A DNA stretch of 64,000 nucleotides. Source: Methylovorus mays (GTDB lineage: Bacteria; Pseudomonadota; Gammaproteobacteria; Burkholderiales; Methylophilaceae). Shown piece by piece: positions 22,169-33,673 of this stretch (position 1 is the first letter of the stretch; the number at the start of each line of letters is the position of its first letter). Below the pieces are notes generated by a model, which saw nothing but the letters and a program-made list of their open reading frames with translations, was not told the origin of the DNA and ran no database searches. The stretch spans positions 434,001 to 498,000 of the forward strand of contig NZ_JAJAVG010000008.1 of assembly GCF_020531915.1 (NCBI RefSeq), written 5' to 3'. The position numbers were made by a program, and so were the translations under genes.

Positions 22169-23632
22169 TTAAAGCCCCTCCGGCATACGGGTATGCCAAT
22201 CCGTCACTTGCTGATAGGCGTGGCCTACATTCAGCATACGCGCCTCGTCAAAATAGTTACCGATCACCTGCAGACCGACTGGCAGTTGCTTGCCATCCAC
22301 ACTGGCAAACCCGGCAGGGATGCTCATGCCAGGCAAACCGGCCAGATTGACGGCGATGGTGTAAAGATCTTCGAGGTACATGGCCACCGGGTCATTTGCT
22401 TTTTCACCGCTACGGAATGCCGTGCCTGGCGCGGTGGGCCCCATGATCACATCACACTGGGTGAATGCCTTGGCAAAGTCCTCGGCAATCAGGCGGCGGA
22501 TTTGCTGCGCCTTGAGGTAGTAGGCATCGTAATAGCCTGCCGACAACACATAAGTACCGATCAGGATGCGGCGCTTGACCTCGGCACCAAAGCCTTCAGC
22601 GCGGCTCTTGCAATACATATCCAGCAGATCGTCATACTCTGCAGCGCGGTGCCCGTAGCGCACACCATCGAAACGCGACAGGTTGCTGGAGGCTTCCGCC
22701 GGGGCCAGCACATAGTAAACCGGAATGGATAATTGGGTATTGGGCAGGCTGATCTCGACAATCTCGGCCCCCAGCTTGCGATATTCGGCAATGGCCGATT
22801 CCACCACGGCAGCGACTTCGCTGCTGAGGCCGTCAGCAAAAAACTCCTTGGGCAGACCGACGCGCAGACCTTGCAATGGCTTGCCCAACTCACGCTCGTA
22901 ATCTTCCTTGTCGCGTTGCAGACTGGTGGAGTCACGCTCATCAAAGCCGGTCATGACATTCATCATCAGCGCCATGTCTTCACAGGACTTGGCCATGGGG
23001 CCTGCCTGATCCAGGCTGGAGGCAAAGGCGATCATGCCATAGCGCGACACCAGACCATAGGTCGGTTTCAGGCCGGACAAGCCGCACAGCGAGGCTGGCT
23101 GGCGGATGGAGCCGCCGGTATCGGTACCGGTCGCCGCCGCACAGAGGCGCGCTGCCACGGCAGCCGCACTGCCGCCAGAGCTGCCGCCCGGTACGCGCGT
23201 GCGATCCCATGGGTTTTGCACCTTGCCGTAGTAACTGGTTTCGTTGGAAGAGCCCATGGCGAACTCGTCCATATTGGTCTTGCCCAGGTTCACTGCGCCG
23301 GCCTGATCAAACAGCTTGATCACGGTGGCGTCGTATGGCCCGATAAAGTTGTCCAGCATTTTGGAGCCACAGGTGGTTTTCCAGCCATTGGCGACAAAAA
23401 TGTCTTTCTGCGCAATCGGAATACCAGTGAGCGGCTGCGCATTGCCAGCGGCGATGCGTGCATCGGCGGCCTTAGCCTGGGCGAGGCTGCGCTCAGCGTC
23501 TATCGTGATATAGGCATTGATCTCGGGGTTATGATCATCAATGCGCTGCAGGAACGCCTGCGTCAGTTCGGTACTGGATATCTGCTTCGCCTGAAGCATG
23601 GCACCCAGCTGTTTGAGGCTGCTGTTTATCAT
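22169..23632 (-). CDS. gatA: Asp/Glu-tRNA amidotransferase subunit A
   Basis: Amidase-signature enzyme of 487 residues that releases ammonia from glutamine. The Ser-cisSer-Lys triad context is visible: PIAQKDIFV (Lys), [13 protein letters not shown] (cis-Ser and Ser) and [17 protein letters not shown]. Middle gene of gatC-gatA-gatB. Confidence 0.97.
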   Translation of the reverse strand: MINSSLKQLGAMLQAKQISSTELTQAFLQRIDDHNPEINAYITIDAERSLAQAKAADARIAAGNAQPLTGIPIAQKDIFVANGWKTTCGSKMLDNFIGPYDATVIKLFDQAGAVNLGKTNMDEFAMGSSNETSYYGKVQNPWDRTRVPGGSSGGSAAAVAARLCAAATGTDTGGSIRQPASLCGLSGLKPTYGLVSRYGMIAFASSLDQAGPMAKSCEDMALMMNVMTGFDERDSTSLQRDKEDYERELGKPLQGLRVGLPKEFFADGLSSEVAAVVESAIAEYRKLGAEIVEISLPNTQLSIPVYYVLAPAEASSNLSRFDGVRYGHRAAEYDDLLDMYCKSRAEGFGAEVKRRILIGTYVLSAGYYDAYYLKAQQIRRLIAEDFAKAFTQCDVIMGPTAPGTAFRSGEKANDPVAMYLEDLYTIAVNLAGLPGMSIPAGFASVDGKQLPVGLQVIGNYFDEARMLNVGHAYQQVTDWHTRMPEGL

Positions 23633-23656
23633 GGAGTTGATTCGCGAACGTTAGGG

Positions 23657-23944
23657 TTATTCGATGACTTTGGGAACGAGGTAAAGTCCGTTTTCAACGG
23701 CAGGCGCAATCGCCTGGAAAGCGGCACGCTGATCGTTTTCAGTGACCACATCAGGACGCAAGCGCTGCACCACATCCTGCGAATGCGACATGGGCACGAT
23801 GCCGGTGGTATCCACCGCCTGCATCTGTTCAATCAGCCCAAGAATGCCGGATAACTTCTGCAAGGTGGCTTCAGCCTCCTCATCGCTCACCTCAATTCGC
23901 GCAAGATGCGCGATGCGCTTTACATCTGAACTGCTCAGTGACAT
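23657..23944 (-). CDS. gatC: Asp/Glu-tRNA amidotransferase subunit C
   Basis: 95-residue belt subunit that wraps GatA and Gat[20 protein letters not shown], then [19 protein letters not shown] and RLRPDVVTE are typical. First gene of the operon; the promoter should be in the 200 bp shared with divergent mreB. Confidence 0.95.
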   Translation of the reverse strand: MSLSSSDVKRIAHLARIEVSDEEAEATLQKLSGILGLIEQMQAVDTTGIVPMSHSQDVVQRLRPDVVTENDQRAAFQAIAPAVENGLYLVPKVIE

Positions 23945-24068
23945 GGGTTTATTCCAGAACGCTTAAAGATTAAGCCGCCTTGGCGGCCAATGTGGACAGG
24001 GGAGCAACGGCCCGCCAGCCCAAATTTAAAACTAGTCTTAAAATTCGCGACTATATCGGGTATTATAA

Positions 24069-25187
<1,119 letters not shown>

Positions 25188-25213
25188 GCAGATCCGCGTA
25201 TCTGCATAACCGT

Positions 25214-25237
25214 AACAGGCCGGCAACGGCCTGTTTT
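25214..25237 (+). terminator. Intrinsic terminator between mreB and mreC
   Basis: Perfect 9-bp arms AACAGGCCG / CGGCCTGTT, loop GCAA (a stable tetraloop class), followed by further T residues. It should reduce read-through from mreB, letting mreB be made in excess over the downstream genes. Confidence 0.85.
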
Positions 25238-25314
25238 AATTGATAAGCGTAGTTTGTTGGTGCCCAGCCTGACGGGCCCTCAACTACAGGATAGACTCAG
25301 GGCTGAACCTATCG

Positions 25315-26259
25315 ATGCCGCGTCCGCTTGAACCTCAACACTCACCGGCCTTCTTTGTCCGCGGCCCCAGTCCGTTTGCCCGCCTCATTTTCTTTGCCGC
25401 CGTCTCGCTCACCCTGATGGCCACCGATTCGCGCCTGCATTATCTGGTCGAGGTTCGTCAGGGCTTCAGCGCCTTGATGCATCCCCTGCAGGTGCTGGCC
25501 AATGCGCCATCAGACCTGATGCACGATGCCAACGAATACCTCACCACGCACAGCACCCTGCTCAAGCAAAACAGCCGATTGACCGAGCAGGCCTTGCTGC
25601 AAAGCGCAGAACTGCAACGCTTCCGCTCACTGGAGCAGGAAAACGAACACCTGCGCAACCTGCTGGGTGCCGCCCGCAATTCGCCACAAAATGCGCGCCT
25701 GGGCGAGATTCTGCATATCGGCCGTGACCCCTTCACCCATCGCGTGGTGATCAACCTGGGCAGCCGCCATGAGGTGATCGCCGGGCAAGCCGTGATTGAT
25801 GCCGATGGCGTCATCGGACAAGTCACCCGGGTCTACCCGTTTACCAGCGAAGTCACGCTGATTACCGACCGCGAACTCTCCGTGCCCATTCAGGTGGAGC
25901 GCAACAGCTTGCGCGCCATTGCCTTTGGTCATGGGCGCGACACCATGCTCGACTTGCCTTACTTGCCAGCCAATGTGGATATCCGTCAAGGTGACCGACT
26001 GGTGACCTCAGGAATTGATGGGGTTTATCCCATGGGGCTGGCAGTTGCAGTAGTCGTCAAGGTCGAGCGCAATCCCAACTCGCCATTTGCGCATATCGTT
26101 TGCAAACCTCTGGCGGGCATCGAAAATCACAAACAGGTGCTGCTGCTGGATATGCCAAAACCTGAACCCGTGGTTAACCAGAAAAAAACGGCAGCATCTG
26201 CGGCGACTTCTGCGAGCCAGAAAACCCCGGCCCCTAAAACCCCGACAGCTCCCCAATAA
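25315..26259 (+). CDS. mreC: Rod shape-determining protein MreC
   Basis: 314-residue bitopic periplasmic elongasome protein. One membrane segment (about residues 21-38), a coiled coil (about 65-115, with TEQALLQSAELQRFRSLEQENEHLRNLLG), then the beta domain with VIGQVTRVYPFTSEVTLITDRELSVPI and YPMGLAVAVV. The tail is Ala/Pro/Lys-rich, as often seen. Begins after the mreB terminator and likely has its own promoter in 25238-25314. Confidence 0.95.
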   Translation: MPRPLEPQHSPAFFVRGPSPFARLIFFAAVSLTLMATDSRLHYLVEVRQGFSALMHPLQVLANAPSDLMHDANEYLTTHSTLLKQNSRLTEQALLQSAELQRFRSLEQENEHLRNLLGAARNSPQNARLGEILHIGRDPFTHRVVINLGSRHEVIAGQAVIDADGVIGQVTRVYPFTSEVTLITDRELSVPIQVERNSLRAIAFGHGRDTMLDLPYLPANVDIRQGDRLVTSGIDGVYPMGLAVAVVVKVERNPNSPFAHIVCKPLAGIENHKQVLLLDMPKPEPVVNQKKTAASAATSASQKTPAPKTPTAPQ

Positions 26260-26265
26260 TCTGAC

Positions 26266-26742
26266 ATGCGCCCCAACCTCAGCACCATCTACCTGACTCT
26301 ACTTGCGGCCCTGCTGTGCCAGCTTCTGCCTTGGTCGGGCATCGCATTGACCATGCGCCCGGACTTTGTCCTGCTCGTCTTGCTTTATTGGCTTTTGCGT
26401 GCGCCACATTTATGCAACATCGGCACCGCATGGTTCGCGGGCCTGGTGATTGACCTGGCGACTGGTGGCCTGTTTGGCCAGGCAGCGCTGGCATATGCTC
26501 TAACGGCGTTCTTTGCCTTGATCTATCAGCGCCGCCTTACTCTGTTCAATATCTGGCAACAAGCAGCCTATGTATTTGCTCTGCTGGTGTTCAACCAGGG
26601 TACGCTGCTCATTCTCAAGATGTTTGCCGGTGGCGAAAGTCCAGGCTGGGGCTATTTCTACCCTTGCATTACCGGCATCATGCTATGGCTGGCAGTGATT
26701 TTCACCCGGCTTGGCATTCAAGGCCACACGGATCAGGACTAA
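26266..26742 (+). CDS. mreD: Rod shape-determining protein MreD
   Basis: 158-residue integral membrane protein, five to six hydrophobic segments, MRPDFVLLVLLYWLLRAPH and WFAGLVIDLATGGLFGQAALAY typical. 6 bp after mreC and 6 bp before mrdA. Confidence 0.94.
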   Translation: MRPNLSTIYLTLLAALLCQLLPWSGIALTMRPDFVLLVLLYWLLRAPHLCNIGTAWFAGLVIDLATGGLFGQAALAYALTAFFALIYQRRLTLFNIWQQAAYVFALLVFNQGTLLILKMFAGGESPGWGYFYPCITGIMLWLAVIFTRLGIQGHTDQD

Positions 26743-26748
26743 GCCCGA

Positions 26749-28680
26749 TTGAACTACCGCTCCGAGCTCCGCAACTACCAGCTGGAACAGCATAACTTCC
26801 GCCTGCGCCTGGCGTTTATGGCCGTGCTGGTGCTGGTCTGCTTTGGCATTCTGGGTAGCCGCTTCTTCTTCCTGCAGATGATGAAGTACGATTATTTCCA
26901 GACCCTGGCGGAAAACAACCGCATCTCGCTGGTGCCTATCGTCCCCAATCGCGGGCTGATCCTGGATCGCAATGGCGTGATACTGGCGCACAACTTCTTT
27001 GCTTACACGCTGGAAATCACTCCCTCCAAAGTTAAAAATGTAGAAGACACCATCAACGAAATCAGCGAATTCATTGAGGTCAGTGCAGCTGACCGCAAGC
27101 GCTTCAAGAAGCTGCGTGCGCAGAGCCACAGCTTTGAGAGCGTGCCAATACGCACACATTTGAACGAAACTGAAGCGGCACGCTTTGCCGTCAACCGTTA
27201 CCGGTTCCCCGGGGTTGAAATCCGTTCGCGCCTGTTCCGCCACTATCCGGAAAACAATCTCGGTGCGCACATGATTGGCTATATTGGCCGCATTAATGAC
27301 CGCGATTTGACCGCCTTGTCTGAGTCCAACGAGTTATCCAACTACAAAGGCTCCGATCACATCGGCAAAAGCGGCCTGGAGCAGTATTACGAACGCCAGC
27401 TGCATGGCACCACCGGTTTCCAGCAAGTGGAAATCGATGCCGACGGTCATGCCGTACGTGTATTGTCCAGCACGCCGCCAGTACCAGGCGACAACCTCAT
27501 CCTGAGCATGGATAGCAAGCTGCAACGCATAGGTGAAGAAGCCTTTGGCGATCATCGAGGGGCCCTCGTTGCCATCAACCCGAAAAATGGCGAAGTGCTG
27601 GCTTATGTGAGTCAGCCCACGTTTGACCCCAACCTGTTTGTAGACGGCATCGACAGTGAAAGCTGGAAGGCCCTCAACGACTCCATCGACAAACCCTTAA
27701 TCAATCGCCCCATGCGCGGCATTTATCCCCCTGGCTCCACCTTCAAGCCATTTGTGGCGCTGGCCGGACTGGAGGCGGGCAAGCGCGAGCCGCCTTTCAG
27801 CATCAGCGATCCCGGCTATTTCATGCTGCCCGGCAGCTCGCACCGCTACCGCGACTGGAAACCAGGCGGTCATGGTCAGGTTGATGTACAACGTGCCATT
27901 ACCGTATCTTGCGACACGTTTTTTTATGGCCTGGCGCTGGATCTGGGCATTGAACGCCTGACTTCATTTGTCAGCCACTTTGGATTTGGCCGCAAGACTG
28001 ACATTGACATGAAAGGCGAAATGAGCGGCCTGCTGCCTACACCAGAATGGAAATGGAAGCGCTGGAAACAGCGCTGGTTCCCAGGTGAAACCGTGATTAC
28101 CGGCATTGGCCAGGGCTACACGCTGGTCACACCACTGCAGCTGGCTCAGGCCACCGCCATCCTGGCCAACAAGGGTGTCGCCATGCGGCCGCGGCTGGTA
28201 AACAGCATTCAGAATGCACGCAATGGCGTGACGACACCCAACCCAGCGGTGGTCGTTGATCGCGTAGCACTGGATCCGCACCATGTGGAAATCGTCACCC
28301 AAGGCATGGTTGATGTCACCTTGCCTGGAGGTACTGCCGCGAGCGTGGGTGCAGGCAGCCCCTATGCCATCGCCGCCAAGACCGGTACAGCGCAGGTCAT
28401 CGGCATCAAGCAAAATGAAAAGTACAACGAGAGCAAGATCAACGAACGGCATCTGGATCATGCATTATTCATTGCTTATGCGCCGGCCGATGACCCGACA
28501 ATTGCCGTCGCTGTTATCGTGGAAAATGGTCGCCATGGCGGTTCAACGGCTGGCCCGATAGCACGCAAGATCATGGACTATTACCTGTTGGGCAAGGAAC
28601 CCTCGCCACCCGTGCCCGCTGCTGGCCCTGCGGTGGTCAATAGCCCGGAACCCACGCACGAGGAAGAATTGCATGATTAG
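26749..28680 (+). CDS. mrdA: Penicillin-binding protein 2 (elongation transpeptidase)
   Basis: Class B PBP, 643 residues, periplasmic with one N-terminal anchor (about residues 22-43). Pedestal domain about 55-240, transpeptidase 260-610: GSTFKPF (active Ser), SCD in place of SxN, and KTGTAQ. The start is TTG: the stop of mreD is 6 bp upstream and AGGA precedes it at about 10 nt. Works with RodA, whose gene overlaps its end by 8 bp. Confidence 0.96.
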   Translation: MNYRSELRNYQLEQHNFRLRLAFMAVLVLVCFGILGSRFFFLQMMKYDYFQTLAENNRISLVPIVPNRGLILDRNGVILAHNFFAYTLEITPSKVKNVEDTINEISEFIEVSAADRKRFKKLRAQSHSFESVPIRTHLNETEAARFAVNRYRFPGVEIRSRLFRHYPENNLGAHMIGYIGRINDRDLTALSESNELSNYKGSDHIGKSGLEQYYERQLHGTTGFQQVEIDADGHAVRVLSSTPPVPGDNLILSMDSKLQRIGEEAFGDHRGALVAINPKNGEVLAYVSQPTFDPNLFVDGIDSESWKALNDSIDKPLINRPMRGIYPPGSTFKPFVALAGLEAGKREPPFSISDPGYFMLPGSSHRYRDWKPGGHGQVDVQRAITVSCDTFFYGLALDLGIERLTSFVSHFGFGRKTDIDMKGEMSGLLPTPEWKWKRWKQRWFPGETVITGIGQGYTLVTPLQLAQATAILANKGVAMRPRLVNSIQNARNGVTTPNPAVVVDRVALDPHHVEIVTQGMVDVTLPGGTAASVGAGSPYAIAAKTGTAQVIGIKQNEKYNESKINERHLDHALFIAYAPADDPTIAVAVIVENGRHGGSTAGPIARKIMDYYLLGKEPSPPVPAAGPAVVNSPEPTHEEELHD

Positions 28681-29767
28681 TCGCTTCGGCTCTTATGTTG
28701 TCAGACATATCGACTCCTTCCTGATGGGCAGCCTGCTGTTTACCATGCTGGTGGGGCTGTTTGTGCTGTATAGCGCATCTGGCCAGAATGTGGACCGCGT
28801 GCTTTCACAAGCTGCCAACATGGGCGCCGCACTCGGGATCCTGTGGATAGCCGCCAATATCGCGCCGCAGCATCTGGAACGGCTGGCTTTGCCGGTTTAT
28901 ATCCTGGGTATGGTGTTATTGGTAGGCGTATTCTTTTTTGGCGAGATCAGCCATGGCGCCCGGCGCTGGCTGCACATAGGTCTTGTGCGCATCCAGCCTT
29001 CCGAGCTGATGAAGATCGGCGTGCCCATGCTGCTTGCCTGGTATTTTTCGCGGCGCGACAACACACTGCGCCTCAGCAACCATGCCATTGGAGCACTATT
29101 GCTGGCGATTCCGGTGGCATTCATCATGAAGCAACCTGACCTTGGCACCTCACTGCTGATCGCCTCTTCCGGCTTTTATGTCTTGTTTCTCGCAGGCTTG
29201 AGCTGGCGCCTGCTGATCGGCCTGGCCGTATTTGCGGGGGTCATGGCGCCCATCTTCTGGACCATGCTGCATGACTATCAGCGCAAGCGGATTGAAATTC
29301 TGTTTGATCCCTACCAGGACCCCCTGGGCGCTGGCTACCACACCATCCAGGCCACCATTGCCCTGGGCTCTGGTGGCATGGCGGGCAAAGGCTGGCTGCA
29401 CGGCACGCAGTCACAGCTGGATTTTCTGCCGGAGCGCACGACCGACTTCATCTTCGCCGTGTTCGGGGAGGAGTTTGGCCTGATGGGCAATCTGCTGTTG
29501 CTGCTGCTGTTCACGCTGATCATCGGCCGCGGCATGGTGATCGCAGCTCAGGCACAAAACATGTTCTGCCGATTGCTCGCAGGTAGCATCACCCTTACCT
29601 TTTTTACCTATGTTTTCGTCAATATCGGCATGGTCAGCGGAATTTTACCGGTCGTTGGCGTTCCATTACCATTGATCAGCTACGGCGGCACCTCACTGGT
29701 GACCCTGTTGCTGGGTTTTGGTATTTTGATGAGCATACACACCCATAAAAAACTGGTGACTTCCTGA
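28673..29767 (+). CDS. rodA: RodA peptidoglycan glycosyltransferase (SEDS)
   Basis: 364-residue SEDS-family polymerase with about ten hydrophobic segments. Hallmarks: FFGEISHGARRWLHIG, IQPSELMKIG, KQPDLGTSLLI, LPERTTDFIFAVFGEEFGL and PLPLISYGGTSLV. Overlaps mrdA by 8 bp and rlpA by 1 bp. Confidence 0.96.
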   Translation: MISRFGSYVVRHIDSFLMGSLLFTMLVGLFVLYSASGQNVDRVLSQAANMGAALGILWIAANIAPQHLERLALPVYILGMVLLVGVFFFGEISHGARRWLHIGLVRIQPSELMKIGVPMLLAWYFSRRDNTLRLSNHAIGALLLAIPVAFIMKQPDLGTSLLIASSGFYVLFLAGLSWRLLIGLAVFAGVMAPIFWTMLHDYQRKRIEILFDPYQDPLGAGYHTIQATIALGSGGMAGKGWLHGTQSQLDFLPERTTDFIFAVFGEEFGLMGNLLLLLLFTLIIGRGMVIAAQAQNMFCRLLAGSITLTFFTYVFVNIGMVSGILPVVGVPLPLISYGGTSLVTLLLGFGILMSIHTHKKLVTS

Positions 29768-30738
29768 TGAGCCTACCTCGCTATCTGATTGCCCTTGCCA
29801 TTCCACTCTGGTTAAGCGCCTGCGGCGGCAGCACCAGCGTCAAACCCGAGAGCGCTACGCCCGCTGCCAGCAAACCAGGCACCAGCACCACCGCCCCTCC
29901 CAAGCGCGGCGGCTACTACCTGGATGATGGCCCTGGTGATAACCCTCCAGCCGACATCGATGCCATTCCTGATGCGGTACCCCGCGCCGAAGCCCTGTTG
30001 CCCCGCGCCAATCGCCCTTACATTGCGCTCGGGGTCTCGTACAAACCCATGACGGAATATCAGCCTTACAAGCAGCGGGGCATTGCCTCCTGGTATGGGC
30101 GTCGCTATCACGGGCAGAAAACCTCGAGCGGCGAAATCTACGATATGTATGGCATGACGGGTGCCCACACCACCCTGCCGTTGCCAAGCTACGTGCGGGT
30201 CACCAACCCCGACAATGGCCGCTCGGTGATCGTACGCATCAACGATCGTGGCCCATTTCACAGCGACCGTATCATTGATCTTTCCTACGCGGCGGCCTAC
30301 AAACTACGTCTGAGCGAAAAAGGCAGCGGACTGGTTGATGTCGAAGCCATCGACACGCGGCCAGGCGCAAAACCCTTGCCATCCGTGGTCACACCCACCC
30401 CGGCGGTGCCCACCCCACCACCCGGCGCGCCAGTGGCTGATACTCCATTGCCGCAGCCAATCACCGCCAATGCCCTGCCGCAAGTGGACAATACGGCCAG
30501 CATTGCCAGTGGCGATTACGTGCAGGTTGGCGCATTCAAATTACAATCCAACGCAGACGCATTGAGCAGCCGAATCAGGGAGCAAGGCTTGGCCGGCAAT
30601 GTCGCCACCCAGAGCTGGTATAATAACGGCACCTATCGAGTGCTGCTGGGGCCATATAGCAGCCGGGCGGAAGCTGACCGCGCTGCAGCCAACATCAAGC
30701 AGACGCTGGGCACCACCGCCATCGTCATCCGCAAGTAA
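29767..30738 (+). CDS. rlpA: RlpA-family lipoprotein (septal ring / lytic)
   Basis: 323 residues. Signal peptide with lipobox LSAC, so an outer-membrane lipoprotein is expected. A double-psi beta-barrel domain at about 95-195 (GIASWYGRRYHGQKTSSGE, HTTLPLPSYVRVTN, VRINDRGPFHSDRIIDLSYAAA; the catalytic-type Asp and His are present) and a C-terminal SPOR domain at about 245-320 (YVQVGAFKLQSNADALSSR). A Pro-rich linker separates them. In Pseudomonas RlpA cleaves denuded glycan; here that activity is inferred. Confidence 0.93.
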   Translation: MSLPRYLIALAIPLWLSACGGSTSVKPESATPAASKPGTSTTAPPKRGGYYLDDGPGDNPPADIDAIPDAVPRAEALLPRANRPYIALGVSYKPMTEYQPYKQRGIASWYGRRYHGQKTSSGEIYDMYGMTGAHTTLPLPSYVRVTNPDNGRSVIVRINDRGPFHSDRIIDLSYAAAYKLRLSEKGSGLVDVEAIDTRPGAKPLPSVVTPTPAVPTPPPGAPVADTPLPQPITANALPQVDNTASIASGDYVQVGAFKLQSNADALSSRIREQGLAGNVATQSWYNNGTYRVLLGPYSSRAEADRAAANIKQTLGTTAIVIRK

Positions 30739-30756
30739 TTTTCAAAGTAGGAAGCC

Positions 30757-31893
30757 ATGTCTTATTTTTCTCGCATTTTTACCTTGGTTGCCGCCATTTG
30801 CAGTATTACCGCTCAGGCCGCAGAGATTCCACCACCACCTTCGCTCGCTGTTAAATCGTATGTGCTGCGCGATTTCAACAGCCAGTCCACCATCGCCCAG
30901 CAAGCAGGAGATGAGCGGGTTGAACCCGCCTCACTGACCAAGCTGATGACGGCCTATCTTTCATTCAAGGCAGTCAAGAATGGTCATCTGCAGCTGACCC
31001 AGACGCTGCCGATCAGCGTCAAGGCCTGGAAAGTGGAAGGCTCCAAGATGTTTGTCGAGCCGAACCGTCCAGTGACGGTAGATGAGCTGATGCATGGCAT
31101 GATCATCCAGTCTGGCAATGACGCATCGATTGCGCTAGCGGAAGGCATTGCGATTACCGAAGAAGCCTTTGCTGACCTGATGAACAAGGAAGCGGCACGC
31201 CTGGGCATGAAAAATACCCATTTCATGAATGCCACGGGCCTGCCTGATCCGCAGCATTACACCACGGCGTATGACCTGTCACTGCTGGCATCCGCGCTGA
31301 TTCGCGACTTCCCTGAAGATTACAAGCGTCTGTATTCGCAAAAGCAATACAGCTACAACAACATTACCCAGCCTAACCGCAATCGTCTGCTATGGCTGGA
31401 CCCGTATGTGGATGGCATGAAAACGGGCCACACCAAGACCGCTGGTTATTGTCTGATTTCTTCCGCCAAACGTGGCGAGACACGGTTGATTTCGGTCGTG
31501 CTTGGCACCCCTTCGGACAGCGCCCGTGCCACCGAAAGCCAGAAACTGCTGAACTATGGCTTCCAGTTCTATGAGTCACACCTGGTATACAAGCGTGGCC
31601 AGCCGATCAACCAGCTCAAGGTATGGAAAGGTCAGGACAATGTCGTCCCGGCCACGGTCCCCGCTGACCTGTCGATCACGTTGCCCAAGGGCGAATACGC
31701 CCGTGTAAAAGCCAAGGTGACCAGCCGTCAGCCTTTGATTGCCCCGATCAGCGCCGGTCAGAATGTGGGCACCATCGAATTCTTCCTGGATGACAAGTTG
31801 ATCGACAAGCGTACCCTGGTCGCGGCCAAAAACGTGGAAGTGGCCGGCCTGTTTGGTCGCCTGTGGGATACGATCAAACTCTGGTTTGCCTAA
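30757..31893 (+). CDS. dacA: D-Ala-D-Ala carboxypeptidase (PBP5/6 type)
   Basis: 378-residue exported low-molecular-mass PBP that trims peptidoglycan pentapeptides. Signal peptide residues 1-23 (ends AQAA), SLTK active site, SGN, KTGHT, then the PBP5-type C-terminal beta domain and an amphipathic membrane-binding tail (LFGRLWDTIKLWFA). RBS AGGAAG upstream. 18 bp after rlpA. Confidence 0.95.
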   Translation: MSYFSRIFTLVAAICSITAQAAEIPPPPSLAVKSYVLRDFNSQSTIAQQAGDERVEPASLTKLMTAYLSFKAVKNGHLQLTQTLPISVKAWKVEGSKMFVEPNRPVTVDELMHGMIIQSGNDASIALAEGIAITEEAFADLMNKEAARLGMKNTHFMNATGLPDPQHYTTAYDLSLLASALIRDFPEDYKRLYSQKQYSYNNITQPNRNRLLWLDPYVDGMKTGHTKTAGYCLISSAKRGETRLISVVLGTPSDSARATESQKLLNYGFQFYESHLVYKRGQPINQLKVWKGQDNVVPATVPADLSITLPKGEYARVKAKVTSRQPLIAPISAGQNVGTIEFFLDDKLIDKRTLVAAKNVEVAGLFGRLWDTIKLWFA

Positions 31894-31897
31894 ATTC

Positions 31898-32770
31898 ATG
31901 TCGCAGATCGTGTACCTGAACGGCGCCTTCATGCCGATAGAAGAAGCCCGCATTCCGGTACTCGATCGTGGCTTCATCTTCGGCGATGGCGTGTATGAGT
32001 TGATCCCGGTTTACTCGCGCCACCCCTTTCGCCTGCAAGAACATTTGCGCCGGCTGAATGCCAGCCTCAGCAGCCTACGCATACCCAATCTGTACGACAG
32101 CGCTGCCTGGAGCCGCCATGTGGAAGAGCTGATCAAGCGCAATGAAGCAGAAGACCAGTCCATCTACATTCAGGTCACGCGTGGGCCTGCACCGCGCGAC
32201 CATGCATTTCCTGCGCATGTGGAGCCTACCGTTTTCATGATGAGCAATCCGCTGATCACGCCGCCTGCCAGTCTGGTGGAAAGCGGCGCCGTCGCCATCA
32301 GCAGTCAGGATATCCGCTGGGATCATTGCGACATCAAAGCCATCTCATTGCTGCCCAATGTGTTGCTGCGTCAGATGGCGGTGGACGAAGGGGCGGTCGA
32401 GACTATTCTGTTCCGGGACGGTGTGCTGACCGAAGGGGCGGCCAGCAATATCTTTGCGGTCGATAATGGCGTGATACTGGCCCCGCCCAAAGACCAGCAC
32501 ATGCTGCCTGGCATTACCTACGATGTGATCTTGGAACTGGCGGCAAGCGAAGGCATTTCCGTTGATATTGGCTATTTCCCTGAGGCACGCATCCGTAGCG
32601 CCGATGAACTATGGATGACCTCATCGACCAAGGAAATCCTGCCCATCGTCAAGTTGGACAATGCCCCCATTGCAAACGGCCTGCCTGGCCCCATATTCAA
32701 GCGCATGTATAAAGCCTATCAGCTTTATAAAAACCACATAATGCGTAGCGCGGAGACACCCCATGGCTGA
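31898..32770 (+). CDS. dat: D-amino acid aminotransferase (class IV PLP)
   Basis: 290 residues, fold-type IV aminotransferase: VPLD-like segment IPVLDRGFIFGDGVYE, IYIQVTRGPAPRDH, the PLP lysine within CDIKAISLLPNVLLRQ, GAASNIF and TSSTKEI. The expected product is D-glutamate or D-alanine for the wall, which fits the neighbouring dacA. A branched-chain enzyme is a less likely alternative. Starts 4 bp after dacA and overlaps the DUF493 gene by 8 bp. Confidence 0.9.
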   Translation: MSQIVYLNGAFMPIEEARIPVLDRGFIFGDGVYELIPVYSRHPFRLQEHLRRLNASLSSLRIPNLYDSAAWSRHVEELIKRNEAEDQSIYIQVTRGPAPRDHAFPAHVEPTVFMMSNPLITPPASLVESGAVAISSQDIRWDHCDIKAISLLPNVLLRQMAVDEGAVETILFRDGVLTEGAASNIFAVDNGVILAPPKDQHMLPGITYDVILELAASEGISVDIGYFPEARIRSADELWMTSSTKEILPIVKLDNAPIANGLPGPIFKRMYKAYQLYKNHIMRSAETPHG

Positions 32771-33029
32771 TCAAGACACTCTGATTGAATTTCCTTGCGA
32801 CTTCCCCATCAAGGTGATGGGAGAAACGCACGAGACCTTTTCCGACACCGTGGTGGATGTTATCCGGGTGCATGCGCCCGAATTCGATGCTACCCGCGTC
32901 GAGATGCGCGCAAGCTCTGGTGGACGCTATATCAGCCTGACATGCTATGTGTATGTGACTTCCAAGCCCCAGCTCGATGACATCTATCGCGCATTGACTT
33001 CGCACCCTAGCGTCAAGGTTGTGCTCTAA
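32763..33029 (+). CDS. ybeD: DUF493 (YbeD-like) protein
   Basis: 88-residue ferredoxin-like alpha/beta protein: [52 protein letters not shown]. Almost always found between the PBP5-type gene and lipB in proteobacteria; a small regulatory role (possible ACT-like fold) is proposed but unproven. Overlaps dat and lies 2 bp before lipB. Confidence 0.9.
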   Translation: MADQDTLIEFPCDFPIKVMGETHETFSDTVVDVIRVHAPEFDATRVEMRASSGGRYISLTCYVYVTSKPQLDDIYRALTSHPSVKVVL

Positions 33030-33031
33030 GC

Positions 33032-33673
33032 ATGCCCTTGCATATTCGCCGGCTCGGCTTGAGCGGGTATGAAGACACCTGGCATGCCATGCAGCATTTC
33101 ACCGCCAGCCGCGGCGCTGACACGCCGGATGAGCTGTGGCTTACCGAGCATGCTCCCATCTACACCCTAGGGCTGAACCGGCGCGATGCGACGCCCCCGT
33201 TACGTTCCGACATCCCGCTGTTGCCGGTAGATCGTGGAGGAAAAATTACCTACCATGGCCCTGGTCAAGTTGTGATTTATCTGCTGTTGGATCTGGGACG
33301 ACGCAACTGGACCATCCGGCATGTCGTGGATGCCATGGAAAACAGCATCGTCGCCTTGCTGGCCGAGCATGCAATAGAAGCCCATGCCCGCGCGGATGCC
33401 CCCGGCGTCTATATCGGCGAGGCCAAGATCGCCTCCCTGGGCCTGCGGATAAAGCAGCAGCGCTGCTATCATGGCCTAGCCTTGAATGTGGACATGGACC
33501 TTGCCCCTTTCAGCGCGATCGATCCTTGCGGCTATAAAGGCATGCCTGTTACACAAACACGTGACCTTGGCCTGCCCCTCACCCCAGCGCAGGCAGGCGA
33601 GCGACTGCTGAAATTGCTGGCTGGCAAGCTGGGGTATACTGAAAACGAATTCTTAAGAACCGAAGCCCTATGA
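33032..33673 (+). CDS. lipB: Octanoyl-[ACP]:protein octanoyltransferase
   Basis: Transfers octanoyl from ACP to lipoyl domains. 213 residues: [29 protein letters not shown] (thioester/RGG motif), [18 protein letters not shown] (Lys) and a YHGLALNV segment. The usual active-site Cys region reads [12 protein letters not shown]. Overlaps lipA by 4 bp. Confidence 0.95.
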   Translation: MPLHIRRLGLSGYEDTWHAMQHFTASRGADTPDELWLTEHAPIYTLGLNRRDATPPLRSDIPLLPVDRGGKITYHGPGQVVIYLLLDLGRRNWTIRHVVDAMENSIVALLAEHAIEAHARADAPGVYIGEAKIASLGLRIKQQRCYHGLALNVDMDLAPFSAIDPCGYKGMPVTQTRDLGLPLTPAQAGERLLKLLAGKLGYTENEFLRTEAL

